A DNA stretch of 64,000 nucleotides from Vibrio parahaemolyticus (GCF_900460535.1 NZ_UHIL01000001.1:558001-622000), one strand, 5' to 3'. Shown: positions 37,530 through 47,358, counted from the stretch's first letter. The notes: generated from the sequence alone by a model not told the origin. Numbers and translations are program-made.

Positions 37530-37769
37530 CGTAACTCCATTTTATATTTAGACGTCCATACGGCTATCCTATCAGGAATATATAAACGGTCAACGACTAA
37601 AACATTGAGGGATCATTTGGAGGTCACAAGGGCTGTAGAGCACAAATGTTATTGAGCAGATGGTTGAGAAAGTTGATGGGGTTTAAGCAAGGGAATTTAC
37701 AAGGGGGATAAGAAGATGAGCTCAGGTGCCAACGGTGTACCCATAGCAACACTTAAAACCATCAGATAC
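37530..37769. other. Spacer between metQ-like gene and tRNA terminator
   Basis: About 240 bases holding the upstream DNA of the MetQ-like gene. No S-box, SAM riboswitch or clear MetJ box was visible, and no gene is supported. Confidence 0.35.
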
Positions 37770-37806
37770 AAAAAAGGCGTAGTAGGTACTAACCTGCTAC
37801 GCCTTT
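37770..37806 (-). terminator. Terminator of the tRNA-Ile transcript
   Basis: AAAGGCGTAGcAGGT / ACCTaCTACGCCTTT stem on the minus strand with a T6 tail, beginning 8 nt after the tRNA CCA end. Confidence 0.9.
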
Positions 37807-37813
37807 CGAAATT

Positions 37814-37889
37814 TGGTGGCCCCTCCCAGACTTGAACTGGGGACCAATCGATTATGAGTCGACTGCTCTAACCACTGAGCTAAGGGGCC
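37814..37889 (-). tRNA. ileX: tRNA-Ile2 (CAU anticodon, lysidine type)
   Basis: A 76-nt tRNA including an encoded CCA. The acceptor stem GGCCCCT/AGGGGCC, D arm TAGCTCAGTGGTTAGAGC, anticodon loop CTCATAA and T arm with TTCAAGT are complete. The anticodon is CAU, but the body matches the minor isoleucine tRNA (E. coli ileX) and not elongator or initiator Met: the acceptor starts GGCCCC and the anticodon stem is CGA/TCG-like. C34 is therefore expected to be changed to lysidine by TilS so that the tRNA reads AUA. Annotation software can mislabel it as tRNA-Met. Confidence 0.92.
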
Positions 37890-37987
37890 TTAATAGGTCA
37901 ACGATTATAGGGGAAGCGTTGCAAGGTGTCTAGATAGCAACTAGGGCAATTGCGCTTAGTTTTTATCCACTTAGAACCAGTGATAAT

Positions 37988-38016
37988 AAAAAAGGTGACC
38001 TAAGGTCACCTTTTTT
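37988..38016 (-). terminator. Terminator of rpoD
   Basis: AAAAAAGGTGACC / GGTCACCTTTTTT with a TAA-type loop, 14 nt after the rpoD stop. Confidence 0.93.
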
Positions 38017-38029
38017 GTCCAACGCTTTA

Positions 38030-39892
38030 TTATTCGTCGAGGAAGCTGCGCAGAGTTTCTGAGCGGCTAGGGTGACGAAGTTTACGTAGAGCTTTTGCTT
38101 CGATCTGACGGATACGTTCACGAGTAACGTCGAACTGTTTACCAACTTCTTCTAGAGTGTGGTCAGTGTTCATGTCGATACCAAAGCGCATACGAAGTAC
38201 TTTCGCTTCACGTGGCGTTAGGCCTGCAAGTACATCTTTTGTAGCCATTTTCAGGCTTGTTGCTGTTGCAGAGTCTAGCGGTAGTTCTAGTGTTGTATCT
38301 TCGATGAAATCACCTAGATGCGAATCTTCGTCGTCACCGATTGGTGTCTCCATTGAGATTGGCTCTTTAGCGATCTTCAGTACTTTACGGATCTTGTCTT
38401 CTGGCATTTGCATACGCTCTGCCAGTTCTTCCGGTAGAGGCTCACGACCCATCTCTTGTAGCATTTGACGAGAGATACGGTTTAGCTTGTTGATCGTTTC
38501 GATCATATGTACCGGGATACGAATCGTACGTGCTTGGTCCGCGATTGAACGAGTGATTGCCTGACGGATCCACCACGTTGCGTAAGTCGAGAACTTGTAA
38601 CCACGACGGTATTCAAACTTATCTACCGCTTTCATCAGACCGATGTTACCTTCTTGGATTAGATCCAAGAACTGTAGGCCACGGTTGGTGTATTTCTTCG
38701 CGATAGAAATTACAAGACGTAAGTTCGCTTCAACCATCTCTTTCTTCGCACGGCGTGCTTTCGCTTCACCGATAGACATGCGACGGCTGATGTCTTTAAT
38801 GTTTTGTACGTTTAGAGATGTCTCTTCTTCAATCATTTTTAACTTAGCGATTGAACGACGGATCTCTTCTTCGTTACGTTTGATTTTCTCAGCGTATGGC
38901 TTGTCAGATGCTAGGATCTCGTCTAGCCATGCATCACTTGATTCGTTACCAGTGAATAGGGCAATAAACGATTTCTTCGGCATTTTGCCGTATTCAACCA
39001 CAGACTTCATGATCAAACGTTCTTGAGTACGAACGCGATCCATTGCTGTACGAAGTTCGTTCACTAGGTGGTCGAACTGTTTTGGTGTTAGACGGAATTC
39101 TTTGAATACGTCTAGCATCATTTCGTTAGCAACGGTTGCTTTCGGGCTGTCGTAGCCGTACTCATTGATCGCTAGCTGAAGATTTTGGTATGTGCTGCGT
39201 AGCTGGTTGAATTTCTCAAGCGCTAGCTCTGGGTCAATACCTACATCTTCTTCCGAATCATCTGAATCGTCATCGCTTTCTTCATCATCTTCTAGGTCTT
39301 CTTCGTCTTCCTCTTCTAATTGAGTTTCAGACAGTTCAGAACCGATGTGAGTCGCGGTTGGCGCTGCTGTATCGTCAGCGTCAGGATCTACAAAGCCAGA
39401 GATTAAATCAGTCAGACGAAGTTCTTCTGCCTGAACCTTATCAAATTGCTCTAGGATGTAAGGAATAGTGCCAGGGTATTCAGCAACAGACGATTGAACT
39501 TGGTTAATACCTTCTTCAATGCGTTTTGCGATGTCGATTTCGCCTTCGCGAGTCAGCAGCTCTACAGTACCCATTTCACGCATGTACATGCGAACTGGGT
39601 CTGTTGTACGACCAATTTCACTTTCTACGCTAGAAAGTGCTGCTGCTGCAGCTTCAGCTGCATCTTCATCGGTAATGTTTGTGTCATCGTTCAGTGCTAG
39701 ATCATCAGCATCAGGAGCAGTTTCTACTACCTTGATACCCATGTCGTTAATCATCTGAATGATGTCTTCTACCTGTTCTGAATCTACGATTTCAGCAGGT
39801 AGGTGGTCATTTACTTCGGCGTAGGTCAGATAGCCTTGCTCCTTGCCTTTAATAACAAGTAACTTTAGCTGTGACTGCGGATTTTGATCCAT
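38030..39892 (-). CDS. rpoD: RpoD, primary sigma-70 factor
   Basis: A 620-aa housekeeping sigma factor. Region 1.1 begins [33 protein letters not shown] very acidic stretch ([19 protein letters not shown], about 195-215) lies in the non-conserved region. Region 2 is [39 protein letters not shown] (-10 recognition and melting), and region 4 near the C-terminus is [62 protein letters not shown] (-35 recognition). I chose ATG 39892; upstream in-frame codons are not conserved. It follows dnaG by 99 nt in the rpsU-yqeY-dnaG-rpoD cluster. Confidence 0.98.
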   Translation of the reverse strand: MDQNPQSQLKLLVIKGKEQGYLTYAEVNDHLPAEIVDSEQVEDIIQMINDMGIKVVETAPDADDLALNDDTNITDEDAAEAAAAALSSVESEIGRTTDPVRMYMREMGTVELLTREGEIDIAKRIEEGINQVQSSVAEYPGTIPYILEQFDKVQAEELRLTDLISGFVDPDADDTAAPTATHIGSELSETQLEEEDEEDLEDDEESDDDSDDSEEDVGIDPELALEKFNQLRSTYQNLQLAINEYGYDSPKATVANEMMLDVFKEFRLTPKQFDHLVNELRTAMDRVRTQERLIMKSVVEYGKMPKKSFIALFTGNESSDAWLDEILASDKPYAEKIKRNEEEIRRSIAKLKMIEEETSLNVQNIKDISRRMSIGEAKARRAKKEMVEANLRLVISIAKKYTNRGLQFLDLIQEGNIGLMKAVDKFEYRRGYKFSTYATWWIRQAITRSIADQARTIRIPVHMIETINKLNRISRQMLQEMGREPLPEELAERMQMPEDKIRKVLKIAKEPISMETPIGDDEDSHLGDFIEDTTLELPLDSATATSLKMATKDVLAGLTPREAKVLRMRFGIDMNTDHTLEEVGKQFDVTRERIRQIEAKALRKLRHPSRSETLRSFLDE

Positions 39893-39991
39893 AGACGGTA
39901 TCCAACTTCGTAATCTGGTGAAGGAATCAGTATGCGAAATGCAAACCACTTACTATAACAAATTAAATTGTTGCTGACTAATTAAACAGGG

Positions 39992-41752
39992 TTACGCTTT
40001 TAAATCTAGCATAAGTGCTAGCAGCTCCCTTTTCTCTTCGGCTGATAAACCGACACTTCTTGCTTTGGCCTGCAGGTTTTCAATTTGCTTTTCTACGCAC
40101 TGGGCAATAATTTTATCCAGTGAGTCTAAAAATATTTCTTCTTGGTTGTCTTCGTCGAGCGGAATATCCCAGCTCGCAAGACGAGACAGAAGTGCCTCAT
40201 TCTGGCTGTTGCGCCAGTGCTCTAATAATTGGCCTGTGTTGATATGGGGATGCGCCTGGCATTTATCAAGTACATCTGCAAATAAACTTAGGCCTGGTAT
40301 GGATAAGTCTCTCACTGAGGAAAGGTCCGGTACCATTTGAGCATAGCTCGGATTTTGAATAAGTAGAGCAATAACCTCACGCATAGGAGTTCGTTTGATC
40401 TCTTTGTGCGGTTGAGGTCGAGTTTCACTTATCTTTTTACGAGGCTGACGTAGGCGGTTATCAAACCCCGTGCGCTCATCCAATAGTTTTTCGAGCAACT
40501 CCTGAAAGTATGGGTCAGGAATCTTGTCAATCAAGGCGCTAGCGTATGCTCTCAACGCAGACTTACCTTCGTTGTTACCCAAATTAATTTGGTGTAACTC
40601 AATCAAATTGTCAAAAAGGTAGCTCGATAGTGGTGTCGCTTGTTCTATTTGTTGCTCGAACGCTGCTTTGCCGTATTTACGAACGTAGCTATCTGGGTCT
40701 TCCCCATCAGGTAAGAATAAGAACTTCAATGTGTTCCCGGTTTTGAGGAATTGAAGTGCGTTTTCTAACGCTCGCCATGCCGCTTCTTTACCAGCTCGGT
40801 CGCCATCGTAACAACACACCACGGTATTGGTTTGGCGGAACAACATTTGAATATGATCGCCCGTTGTCGAGGTGCCTAGCGACGCGACGGAATAATCTAC
40901 GCCGTATTGAGCCAGAGCGACAACGTCCATATAGCCTTCAACCACCAAAATTTGCGCTGGTTCACGATGCGCTTGTAACACTTCGTACAGGCCATAAAGC
41001 TCTTTGCCTTTATGGAATATTGGCGTTTCCGGTGAGTTGAGATATTTTGGTGTACCTTCACCAAGTACTCGACCACCAAAGCCAATTACTCGACCACGAC
41101 GATCACGAATTGGAAACATAATACGACCACGAAAGCGGTCATAACGGTTGCCTTTGTCGTTTTCAATCAGCATGCCGCCAGTGACAAGCATGTCTTGATT
41201 GTCTTTATTCTGGCCGAAGTTTTTACGGACTAAATCCCATTCGTCAGCCACGTAACCAATGCCAAATTTCTGAACGATTTCACCAGATAGACCACGGTCT
41301 TTTAGGTATTCAATCGCGACCTTGCTCGAAGGTTGTTTGAGTTGGTTACGGTAAAACTGGGCAATGCTACCCATTAAATCGTATAGGCTGCGTTTTTCAC
41401 TGCTACTTGCTTGCGGTCCAGAATTGAACTGCCCACCGCCACCACTACGTTGTTCACGAGGAACGTCCAAACCTAGATAAGAGGCAAGTTCTTCAATCGC
41501 TTCAACGAACTCTAGGCGTTCAAACTCCATCATAAAGTCGATGGCGTTGCCATGTGCACCACAGCCAAAACAGTGATAGAACTGCTTCTCTTGGCTCACA
41601 CTGAATGACGGTGTTTTCTCGTTGTGGAATGGGCAACAAGCGCCGTAGTTTTTGCCTTTTTTCTTAAGTTTCACGCGTGCGTCGATAATATCGACAATAT
41701 CAAGCCGAGCTAGAAGGTCATCAATAAAACTGCGAGGGATGTGTCCAGCCAT
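39992..41752 (-). CDS. dnaG: DnaG, DNA primase
   Basis: A 586-aa replicative primase that makes RNA primers with DnaB. The N-terminal CHC2 zinc finger is ACCPFHNEKTPSFSVSQEKQFYHCFGCGAHGNAIDF (about 36-71). The catalytic RNA-polymerase domain contains the TOPRIM motifs VVEGYMDVVALAQYGV and CCYDGDRAGKEAAWRAL with catalytic acidic residues. The C-terminal part (after about 430) is the DnaB-interacting helicase-binding domain. ATG 41752 gives the standard MAGHIPRSFIDDLL start; four upstream residues are not conserved. It is the third gene of the macromolecular-synthesis cluster. Confidence 0.97.
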   Translation of the reverse strand: MAGHIPRSFIDDLLARLDIVDIIDARVKLKKKGKNYGACCPFHNEKTPSFSVSQEKQFYHCFGCGAHGNAIDFMMEFERLEFVEAIEELASYLGLDVPREQRSGGGGQFNSGPQASSSEKRSLYDLMGSIAQFYRNQLKQPSSKVAIEYLKDRGLSGEIVQKFGIGYVADEWDLVRKNFGQNKDNQDMLVTGGMLIENDKGNRYDRFRGRIMFPIRDRRGRVIGFGGRVLGEGTPKYLNSPETPIFHKGKELYGLYEVLQAHREPAQILVVEGYMDVVALAQYGVDYSVASLGTSTTGDHIQMLFRQTNTVVCCYDGDRAGKEAAWRALENALQFLKTGNTLKFLFLPDGEDPDSYVRKYGKAAFEQQIEQATPLSSYLFDNLIELHQINLGNNEGKSALRAYASALIDKIPDPYFQELLEKLLDERTGFDNRLRQPRKKISETRPQPHKEIKRTPMREVIALLIQNPSYAQMVPDLSSVRDLSIPGLSLFADVLDKCQAHPHINTGQLLEHWRNSQNEALLSRLASWDIPLDEDNQEEIFLDSLDKIIAQCVEKQIENLQAKARSVGLSAEEKRELLALMLDLKA

Positions 41753-41900
41753 AAAACCTAACAAAAAAGAAAAATCATGATTGGTGTGAATGGGTTATAG
41801 AGAAAAGCATGTGCGAGACTTTGTTTTATTCCATTCTGCCAGATACAAACAAGCCGTGCGTTCCAAAGGATAGCACGGCTTGCTGCAATTGGGTGGGGTG

Positions 41901-42344
41901 TTAAGCCAATTTAGCGCGAACTAAACCGCTTACTTTACCCATATCTGCACGCCCTTGAATTTGTGGTTTCAGAACGCCCATTACTTTGCCCATGTCTTGC
42001 ATGCCAGCTGCACCAGATTCTGCAATTGCTTTCTCGATAAGAGCAGCAACTTCTTCTTCTGTCAGTGGTTGAGGCATAAATTCCTCAAGAACTGTAATTT
42101 CTGCTTGTTCCACATCAGCAAGATCTTGACGACCAGCTGCTTCGTACTGCGTAACAGAGTCGCGACGCTGCTTAACCATTTTAGTCAACACAGCAAGAAT
42201 GTCGTCATCGTTCAGAGTGATCTGCTCGTCAACTTCACGTTGCTTGATTGCTGCTAAGGCTAAACGAATAGTACCAAGGCGCAATTTGTCCTTGGCTTTC
42301 ATCGCTAATTTTTGCTCTTCTTTGAGTTGATCAATGAGAGCCAT
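41901..42344 (-). CDS. yqeY: GatB/YqeY domain protein
   Basis: A 147-aa all-helical protein of the YqeY family, related to the tRNA-binding tail of GatB (ALIDQLKEEQKLAMKAKDKLRLGTIRLALAAIKQREVDEQ...VTQYEAAGRQDLADVEQAEITVLEEFMPQPLTEEE...GMQDMGKVMGVLKPQIQGRADMGKVSGLVRAKL). It may bind tRNA, but the function is unknown. In Vibrio it sits between rpsU and dnaG, a position absent from E. coli K-12; it is 28 nt after rpsU and probably cotranscribed. Confidence 0.93.
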   Translation of the reverse strand: MALIDQLKEEQKLAMKAKDKLRLGTIRLALAAIKQREVDEQITLNDDDILAVLTKMVKQRRDSVTQYEAAGRQDLADVEQAEITVLEEFMPQPLTEEEVAALIEKAIAESGAAGMQDMGKVMGVLKPQIQGRADMGKVSGLVRAKLA

Positions 42345-42372
42345 AACTAAATTCCTTTTGGGAGCTCAGTTA

Positions 42373-42588
42373 TTAGTACAGGCGAACGCGACGAGCGTTT
42401 TCGCGAGCTAGCTTCTTAGCGTGACGCTTTTGAGCTGCTGCTTTAGCGCGTTTGCGAACTGTAGTTGGTTTTTCGTAGTGCTCACGACGACGCACTTCAG
42501 AAAGGATACCTGCTTTTTCGCAAGAGCGCTTGAAACGACGTAGAGCAACGTCGAACGGTTCGTTTTCACGTACTTTAACTACTGGCAT
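42373..42588 (-). CDS. rpsU: Ribosomal protein bS21
   Basis: A 71-aa small-subunit protein rich in Arg and Lys ([71 protein letters not shown]), identical in character to bS21 of enterobacteria. It sits near the anti-Shine-Dalgarno of 16S RNA and helps initiation. It is the first gene of the rpsU-yqeY-dnaG-rpoD cluster and is divergent from tsaD. The ATG follows AGGTGAAAGG. I did not find a clear LexA box upstream, though E. coli has one here. Confidence 0.98.
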
Positions 42589-42818
42589 ATGCCTTTCACC
42601 TCAGGGGTTATTCGTTAACGCTGGCATTCAACAGACCAAATCATAATTGTTTGGTCACTTACCAGCTTGATCAAAAATGGTGCGGAATTTTAATCCGATC
42701 ACAACAGCTTTGTAAAGCCTTTTGTCGTTTATTGTCTGTACAAAATTTGTTTGAAGCACCAAGGCGAGGTAATATGACGCCCAAATTTCCTCTATACAGA
42801 AAGCATACTGAGAAAACC
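42589..42818. promoter_or_regulatory. rpsU-tsaD divergent promoter region
   Basis: 230 bases with the promoters of the macromolecular-synthesis cluster and of tsaD. No CTGT-N8-ACAG LexA site was found. Precise promoter boxes were not assigned. Confidence 0.4.
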
Positions 42819-43835
42819 ATGCGCATTATTGGTATCGAAACCTCTTGTGATGAGACAGGAATCGCGATTTACGACGATGAAAAAGGCCTGTTGGCACACA
42901 AGCTTTACAGCCAAGTAAAACTTCACGCGGATTACGGCGGCGTGGTGCCAGAGTTGGCTTCACGTGACCATGTAAAGAAAACCATTCCTCTTATTAAAGA
43001 GGCACTAAAAGAAGCAAACTTAACATCCCAAGACATCGACGGCGTGGCTTACACGGCCGGTCCTGGTTTGGTTGGTGCTTTGCTAGTGGGTGCAACCATC
43101 GGTCGCAGTATTGCTTACGCATGGGGTGTGCCTGCTGTTCCTGTTCATCACATGGAAGGTCATTTACTTGCGCCAATGCTAGAAGACAACCCACCACCAT
43201 TCCCATTTGTGGCGGTATTGGTTTCTGGTGGTCACTCGATGATGGTGGAAGTAAAAGGCATTGGTGAATACAAGATTCTAGGCGAATCCATTGATGATGC
43301 AGCCGGTGAAGCATTTGATAAGACGGCTAAGCTGATGGGGCTAGATTACCCAGGCGGTCCTCTGTTATCTAAGCTAGCAGAGAAAGGTACACCGGGTCGC
43401 TTTAAGTTCCCACGACCAATGACCAATGTGCCGGGTTTGGATATGAGTTTCTCTGGTTTGAAAACCTTCACGGCAAACACGATTGCAGCGAATGGCGATG
43501 ACGAGCAGACTCGTGCTGATATTGCGTACGCTTTTGAAGAAGCCGTTTGTGCCACGTTGGCAATTAAATGTAAGCGTGCATTAGAGCAAACCGGTATGAA
43601 GCGCATCGTTATTGCTGGTGGTGTAAGTGCGAACCGCCGCTTGCGTGCAGAGCTTGAGAAGCTTGCGAAGAAAATCGGTGGTGAAGTGTATTACCCACGT
43701 ACCGAGTTCTGTACTGACAACGGTGCAATGATTGCGTATGCGGGTATGCAACGTTTGAAGAACGGTGAAGTCGCAGATATGTCGGTGGAAGCGCGTCCGC
43801 GTTGGCCAATTGACCAGCTAACGCCAATCGCGTAA
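42819..43835 (+). CDS. tsaD: TsaD, tRNA t6A threonylcarbamoyltransferase subunit
   Basis: A 338-aa protein (formerly Gcp/YgjD) that transfers the threonylcarbamoyl group to A37 of ANN-decoding tRNAs, with TsaB, TsaC and TsaE. The start [20 protein letters not shown] is canonical for the ASKHA fold, and the metal-binding HMEGH motif is present ([15 protein letters not shown]), as is the glycine-rich nucleotide loop of [12 protein letters not shown] chose ATG 42819; a frame 56 codons longer upstream is not conserved. The gene is divergent from rpsU as in E. coli. Confidence 0.97.
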   Translation: MRIIGIETSCDETGIAIYDDEKGLLAHKLYSQVKLHADYGGVVPELASRDHVKKTIPLIKEALKEANLTSQDIDGVAYTAGPGLVGALLVGATIGRSIAYAWGVPAVPVHHMEGHLLAPMLEDNPPPFPFVAVLVSGGHSMMVEVKGIGEYKILGESIDDAAGEAFDKTAKLMGLDYPGGPLLSKLAEKGTPGRFKFPRPMTNVPGLDMSFSGLKTFTANTIAANGDDEQTRADIAYAFEEAVCATLAIKCKRALEQTGMKRIVIAGGVSANRRLRAELEKLAKKIGGEVYYPRTEFCTDNGAMIAYAGMQRLKNGEVADMSVEARPRWPIDQLTPIA

Positions 43836-43856
43836 TCAAACCTTGTATATTGACTG

Positions 43857-43885
43857 GCCTCTATTTATAGAGGCCTTTGTTTTTG
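43857..43885 (+). terminator. Terminator after tsaD
   Basis: Perfect 8-bp stem GGCCTCTA / TAGAGGCC, TTTA loop, then TTTGTTTTT. Confidence 0.88.
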
Positions 43886-43980
43886 TGGTTTATTTTCCCA
43901 AGAAAAAGGCGCTAGATTTCCAGACTGATGTGAGCAGTTTTCTTTGCGTTCAGTGATAGGATGGCGCGGAAGAATAATAA

Positions 43981-44808
43981 ATGGATATAACAATGAAGAA
44001 GTTTGAAATTGAAGGTCAGCAACTTGCTTACCTAGACAAAGGCAAAGGGCCTGTGCTGCTGTTTGGACATAGCTATTTGTGGGATTGCCAAATGTGGGCG
44101 CCTCAAATTGAAGCTTTGAGCCAGTCCTATCGTTGTATTGTGCCTGACTTATGGGCGCATGGTGAATCGGACGCCGCTCCTGCTTCGACCACGTCTTTAG
44201 TTGATTATGCCCAACACATGCTGGCGCTAATGGATCATTTGGAAATCGACGAATTTTCCATTGTTGGCTTATCTGTTGGCGGCATGTGGGGCGCGGAACT
44301 GACCGCTCAAGCCCCGCAACGAGTGAAGTCATTGGTGTTGATGGATACCTTTATTGGTTGGGAACCAGAAGTGACGCATAAAAAATACTTTGCGATGCTA
44401 GATACCATCAGCCAAGTTCAAGGTGTTCCTGAGCCTATTATCGAAGCAGTTGCACCACTATTCTTTGCGAATAACGCGGATCAAGTTCACCCAGAATTGG
44501 TCACTTCATTTAAACAAAGCCTTGAATCGCTAACAGGTGAGCGAGCTGTAGAAGTTGCTCGTATCGGTCGCATGGTGTTTGGGCGACGTGATGTGATTGA
44601 AGATGCAGAAAAATTCGCACTGCCAACATTGATCGCAGTTGGTCGAGAAGATAAGCCGCGTCCGGTATTTGAATCTTACCTAATGCATGACTGCATTACG
44701 GGTAGTGAGTTGGTGGAGATTCCTGAAGCGGGTCATATCAGTTCGCTTGAACAGCCCGAGTTTGTGAATCAGATGTTGTTGAGCTTCCTAAACAAAGTTC
44801 ACGCTTAA
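43981..44808 (+). CDS. Alpha/beta hydrolase
   Basis: A 275-aa alpha/beta-hydrolase-fold enzyme. The oxyanion-hole region is LLFGHSYLWD, the nucleophile elbow is GLSVGG with Ser98, and the catalytic His is near EAGHISSLEQPEF (His252); the acid is probably the Asp of VGREDKPRP. Substrate is unknown; relatives include 3-oxoadipate enol-lactonase and haloalkane-dehalogenase-like esterases, and the Trp after the oxyanion motif is not specific. It is a cytoplasmic protein, single-gene, with a terminator shared with plsY. A start at ATG 43993 is an alternative. Confidence 0.82.
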   Translation: MDITMKKFEIEGQQLAYLDKGKGPVLLFGHSYLWDCQMWAPQIEALSQSYRCIVPDLWAHGESDAAPASTTSLVDYAQHMLALMDHLEIDEFSIVGLSVGGMWGAELTAQAPQRVKSLVLMDTFIGWEPEVTHKKYFAMLDTISQVQGVPEPIIEAVAPLFFANNADQVHPELVTSFKQSLESLTGERAVEVARIGRMVFGRRDVIEDAEKFALPTLIAVGREDKPRPVFESYLMHDCITGSELVEIPEAGHISSLEQPEFVNQMLLSFLNKVHA

Positions 44809-44817
44809 AATGCATTT

Positions 44818-44847
44818 AAAAACTCGGCGTTATGCCGAGTTTTTTTC
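44818..44847. terminator. Bidirectional terminator overlapping the plsY 3' end
   Basis: AAAAACTCGGCgTTATGCCGAGTTTTTTT-type stem; the last plsY codons and its stop lie inside the hairpin. Confidence 0.85.
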
Positions 44848-45441
44848 TGTCAGTTTCTTTTCACCAATTTTAGGCTCTTCACCCGAAAGTAAACGACGAA
44901 TGTTTTGATGATGTTTAAACACGATTAGACAACACAACATGGCAACGGGCAGGGTGTATTGCGGTTTGAACATCCAAGTATAAAACGGTGTGACTAACAC
45001 AGTGACGAGTGCGGCAAGGGAAGAGTAGCGAAACAGGACTGCAACCGAGAGCCAAGTCAGCATAACTAGGCCTGTGAGGTCTAAGCCAATTGGAGCAATG
45101 GCACCAAGCGCGGTAGCGACGCCTTTACCCCCTTTAAAGTGGAAGAAAATTGGGTACATGTGACCAAGGCATGCCGCGATAGCAATAACGCCAAGAATGA
45201 TAGGATCGATACCAAGAAAGTACCCCCCCCAAACTGGAATCGTCCCTTTGAGCATATCGCATAACAACACCGATACGGCCGCGCCTTTTCCACCAATGCG
45301 CAATACATTGGTCGCGCCTGGATTGTTTGAGCCAACGTTACGAGGGTCTGGCAGTTTTAACAGGCGACAAATCAACACCGCACTGGAAACAGAACCCAGT
45401 AAGTAGGCGGCCATTGTCATTATTAGTGCCAGTGCGTCCAT
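44830..45441 (-). CDS. plsY: PlsY, glycerol-3-phosphate acyltransferase
   Basis: A 203-aa multi-spanning inner-membrane enzyme that acylates sn-glycerol-3-phosphate from acyl-phosphate, the first step of phospholipid synthesis. The signatures [39 protein letters not shown] and [17 protein letters not shown] are definitive. The gene lies beside folB, divergent, as ygiH does in E. coli. An unusual G8 tract on the minus strand (45223-45230) encodes VWGGY, and slippage there would truncate the protein. The 3' end overlaps the transcription terminator. Confidence 0.95.
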
Positions 45442-45581
45442 AGAAGTCCTTGATGGATTGGAAATTAATGCTCAGTTCCCGCGTAGTTGGTATCATAGCC
45501 TGATTCAGCGGTGAGCTGAAATACTCTCTGCGATAGAGCTTGCATTATGTGAGTTCTTGTATATAAAGATGCAGCGCAGTT

Positions 45582-45630
45582 TATACCTAAGTAACATTTC
45601 GATGACCTAGCCAAAGGTTACTTAGGTATA
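45582..45630. repeat. 14-bp perfect inverted repeat upstream of folB
   Basis: TATACCTAAGTAAC (45582-45595) and its exact complement GTTACTTAGGTATA (45617-45630) are separated by 21 nt. The core TATACCTAAG also appears in the palindrome next to mtlR (27543-27595), which suggests a dispersed Vibrio palindromic element or a regulatory hairpin in the plsY/folB promoter region. Confidence 0.75.
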
Positions 45631-45689
45631 GAATATTACGATCAAATTACCCCTGACGGGTATCCGACCTCTGTAAAGAAGGACATAAG

Positions 45690-46049
45690 ATGGCTCTGGA
45701 TAAAGTATTTATTGAACAGTTAGAAGTAATCACCACGATTGGCGTGTATGACTGGGAACAACAAATTAAACAAAAGTTGGTTCTGGATATTGAAATGGCG
45801 CACGACAACAAGCCTGCGGGTAAAAGTGATGATGTTCAAGATGCCTTAGATTACTCACAGGTGAGTGAAGCAGTATTAAATCATATTGAAAATGGTCGCT
45901 TCTTGTTAGTAGAGCGCGTGGCGGAAGAAGTTGCAGAACTTATCATGCAACGTTTCAGCGTTCCTTGGGTGAAGATTCGTTTAGCGAAACCGGGCGCCGT
46001 TCCTCAGGCACGATCTGTTGGGGTTGTGATTGAACGAGGCCAAGCATGA
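45690..46049 (+). CDS. folB: FolB, dihydroneopterin aldolase
   Basis: A 119-aa aldolase of folate synthesis that releases glycolaldehyde from 7,8-dihydroneopterin. The family start DKVFIEQLEVITTIGVYDWEQQIKQKLVLDIEM, catalytic-region Glu and YSQV, and KPGAVPQARSVGVVIERG near the end are characteristic. The gene ends in the ATGA overlap with folK (4 nt), so the two folate steps are translationally coupled. It is divergent from plsY. AAGAAGGAC precedes the ATG. Confidence 0.96.
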   Translation: MALDKVFIEQLEVITTIGVYDWEQQIKQKLVLDIEMAHDNKPAGKSDDVQDALDYSQVSEAVLNHIENGRFLLVERVAEEVAELIMQRFSVPWVKIRLAKPGAVPQARSVGVVIERGQA

Positions 46050-46528
46050 TCACCACTTATATCGGTGTGGGGACAAACATAGACAGAGAGCAACACGCTA
46101 AGGTTGCCTATCTCGAGTTGCAGAAGCTCGGCGAAGATCTCCTAGTCTCACCGATATACGAATGTGAACCTATCGGCTTTAGTAGCCAAAACTTCTACAA
46201 CTTTGTGATTGCGATGCGCACAAAGTTGTCACTCGAAGAGTTGAGTCACCACTTACGTGAGATTGAATATAAGTGGGGTCGTGAGGAAAATGCGCAAAAG
46301 TATCAGGATCGAACACTGGATCTCGATATAGTGCTCTTCGGTGAGTGCATCTCGGCACAAAAACCGGAGCTACCTCGCAGTGATATCTACAAATATCCTT
46401 TTGTCACAAAGCCCTTGTATGATCTCGAACCTCATTTAGTGATCCCCGGCGATGGACGTACTGTAGCCGACATTTGGCATGCTATGCAGCCAGTTGATTC
46501 ACTCAAACCAGTTTCTTTTTCACTTTAA
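46046..46528 (+). CDS. folK: FolK-type HPPK, 6-hydroxymethyl-dihydropterin pyrophosphokinase
   Basis: A 160-aa pyrophosphokinase, catalysing the folate step after FolB. The catalytic core reads KYQDRTLDLDIVLFGE, with the paired Asp that bind Mg-ATP, after the N-terminal GVGTNIDREQHAKVAYLELQKLG. GVGTNID replaces the usual GLGSN, so this is a somewhat divergent paralogue-like HPPK; another copy (next to panBC/pcnB) may exist elsewhere, as in other Vibrio. The start overlaps the folB stop. Confidence 0.9.
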   Translation: MITTYIGVGTNIDREQHAKVAYLELQKLGEDLLVSPIYECEPIGFSSQNFYNFVIAMRTKLSLEELSHHLREIEYKWGREENAQKYQDRTLDLDIVLFGECISAQKPELPRSDIYKYPFVTKPLYDLEPHLVIPGDGRTVADIWHAMQPVDSLKPVSFSL

Positions 46529-46543
46529 ATTTGAGTTGTTTAC

Positions 46544-47347
46544 ATGAGTTATTTTGAAGCCTTTATTTTGGCTCTGATTCAGGGTCTGACAGAGTTTTTG
46601 CCCATTTCCAGCTCTGCGCACTTGATCCTACCCTCTGCCATTTTCGGCTGGGCCGACCAAGGTCTAGCGTTTGATGTGGCAGTACACGTCGGCACATTGA
46701 TGGCGGTTGTAATTTATTTCCGCCACGAAGTGATCACTTTATTCCAAGCATTGTTTGCTTCGATCTTCAAAGGTGATCGCAGTAAAGAAGCAAAACTGGC
46801 ATGGATGATCGTGATCGCGACGATTCCGGCGTGTGTGTTCGGTTTGCTGATGAAAGACGTTATCGAAGTCTACCTGCGCAGTGCCTATGTGATTGCGACA
46901 ACCACCATCGTATTCGGTTTGTTGCTTTGGTGGGTGGATAAGAATGCCAAGCTTGTTGCCGATGAGTACCAAACTGGCTGGAAGAAAGCGGTGTTTATTG
47001 GTATTGCTCAAGCACTTGCGATGATCCCTGGCACTTCACGTTCTGGCGCAACGATCACTGCCGCACTATATTTGGGCTTCACTCGTGAAGCGGCAGCGCG
47101 TTTTTCATTTTTGATGTCGATTCCTATCATCACATTAGCTGGTAGCTACTTGGGCATGAAGCTGGTTACCAGCGGTGAGCCTGTGCACGTTGGCTTTTTG
47201 CTGACTGGTATTCTGACTTCATTTATTAGCGCTTACATCTGTATTCACTTCTTCTTGAAAATGATTTCACGCATGGGCATGACGCCATTCGTGATTTACC
47301 GTCTGATTCTAGGTGTGGGCCTATTTGCATTCTTGCTTAGTGCTTAA
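46544..47347 (+). CDS. uppP: UppP (BacA), undecaprenyl-diphosphatase
   Basis: A 267-aa inner-membrane phosphatase that recycles undecaprenyl pyrophosphate for peptidoglycan and O-antigen synthesis and gives bacitracin resistance. The two signature motifs are [16 protein letters not shown] (about 15-30, catalytic Glu/Ser region) and [12 protein letters not shown] (about 162-173). Eight or so transmembrane helices are seen. It follows folK by 15 nt in the same direction. E. coli has the same neighbour order folB-bacA-cca. Confidence 0.97.
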   Translation: MSYFEAFILALIQGLTEFLPISSSAHLILPSAIFGWADQGLAFDVAVHVGTLMAVVIYFRHEVITLFQALFASIFKGDRSKEAKLAWMIVIATIPACVFGLLMKDVIEVYLRSAYVIATTTIVFGLLLWWVDKNAKLVADEYQTGWKKAVFIGIAQALAMIPGTSRSGATITAALYLGFTREAAARFSFLMSIPIITLAGSYLGMKLVTSGEPVHVGFLLTGILTSFISAYICIHFFLKMISRMGMTPFVIYRLILGVGLFAFLLSA

Positions 47348-47358
47348 TCCTTGAAAAC

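Noticed and set aside
42589-42818. LexA box expected upstream of rpsU
   Set aside because: No CTGT-N8-ACAG match; the closest CTGTACAAAATTTG lacks the second half.
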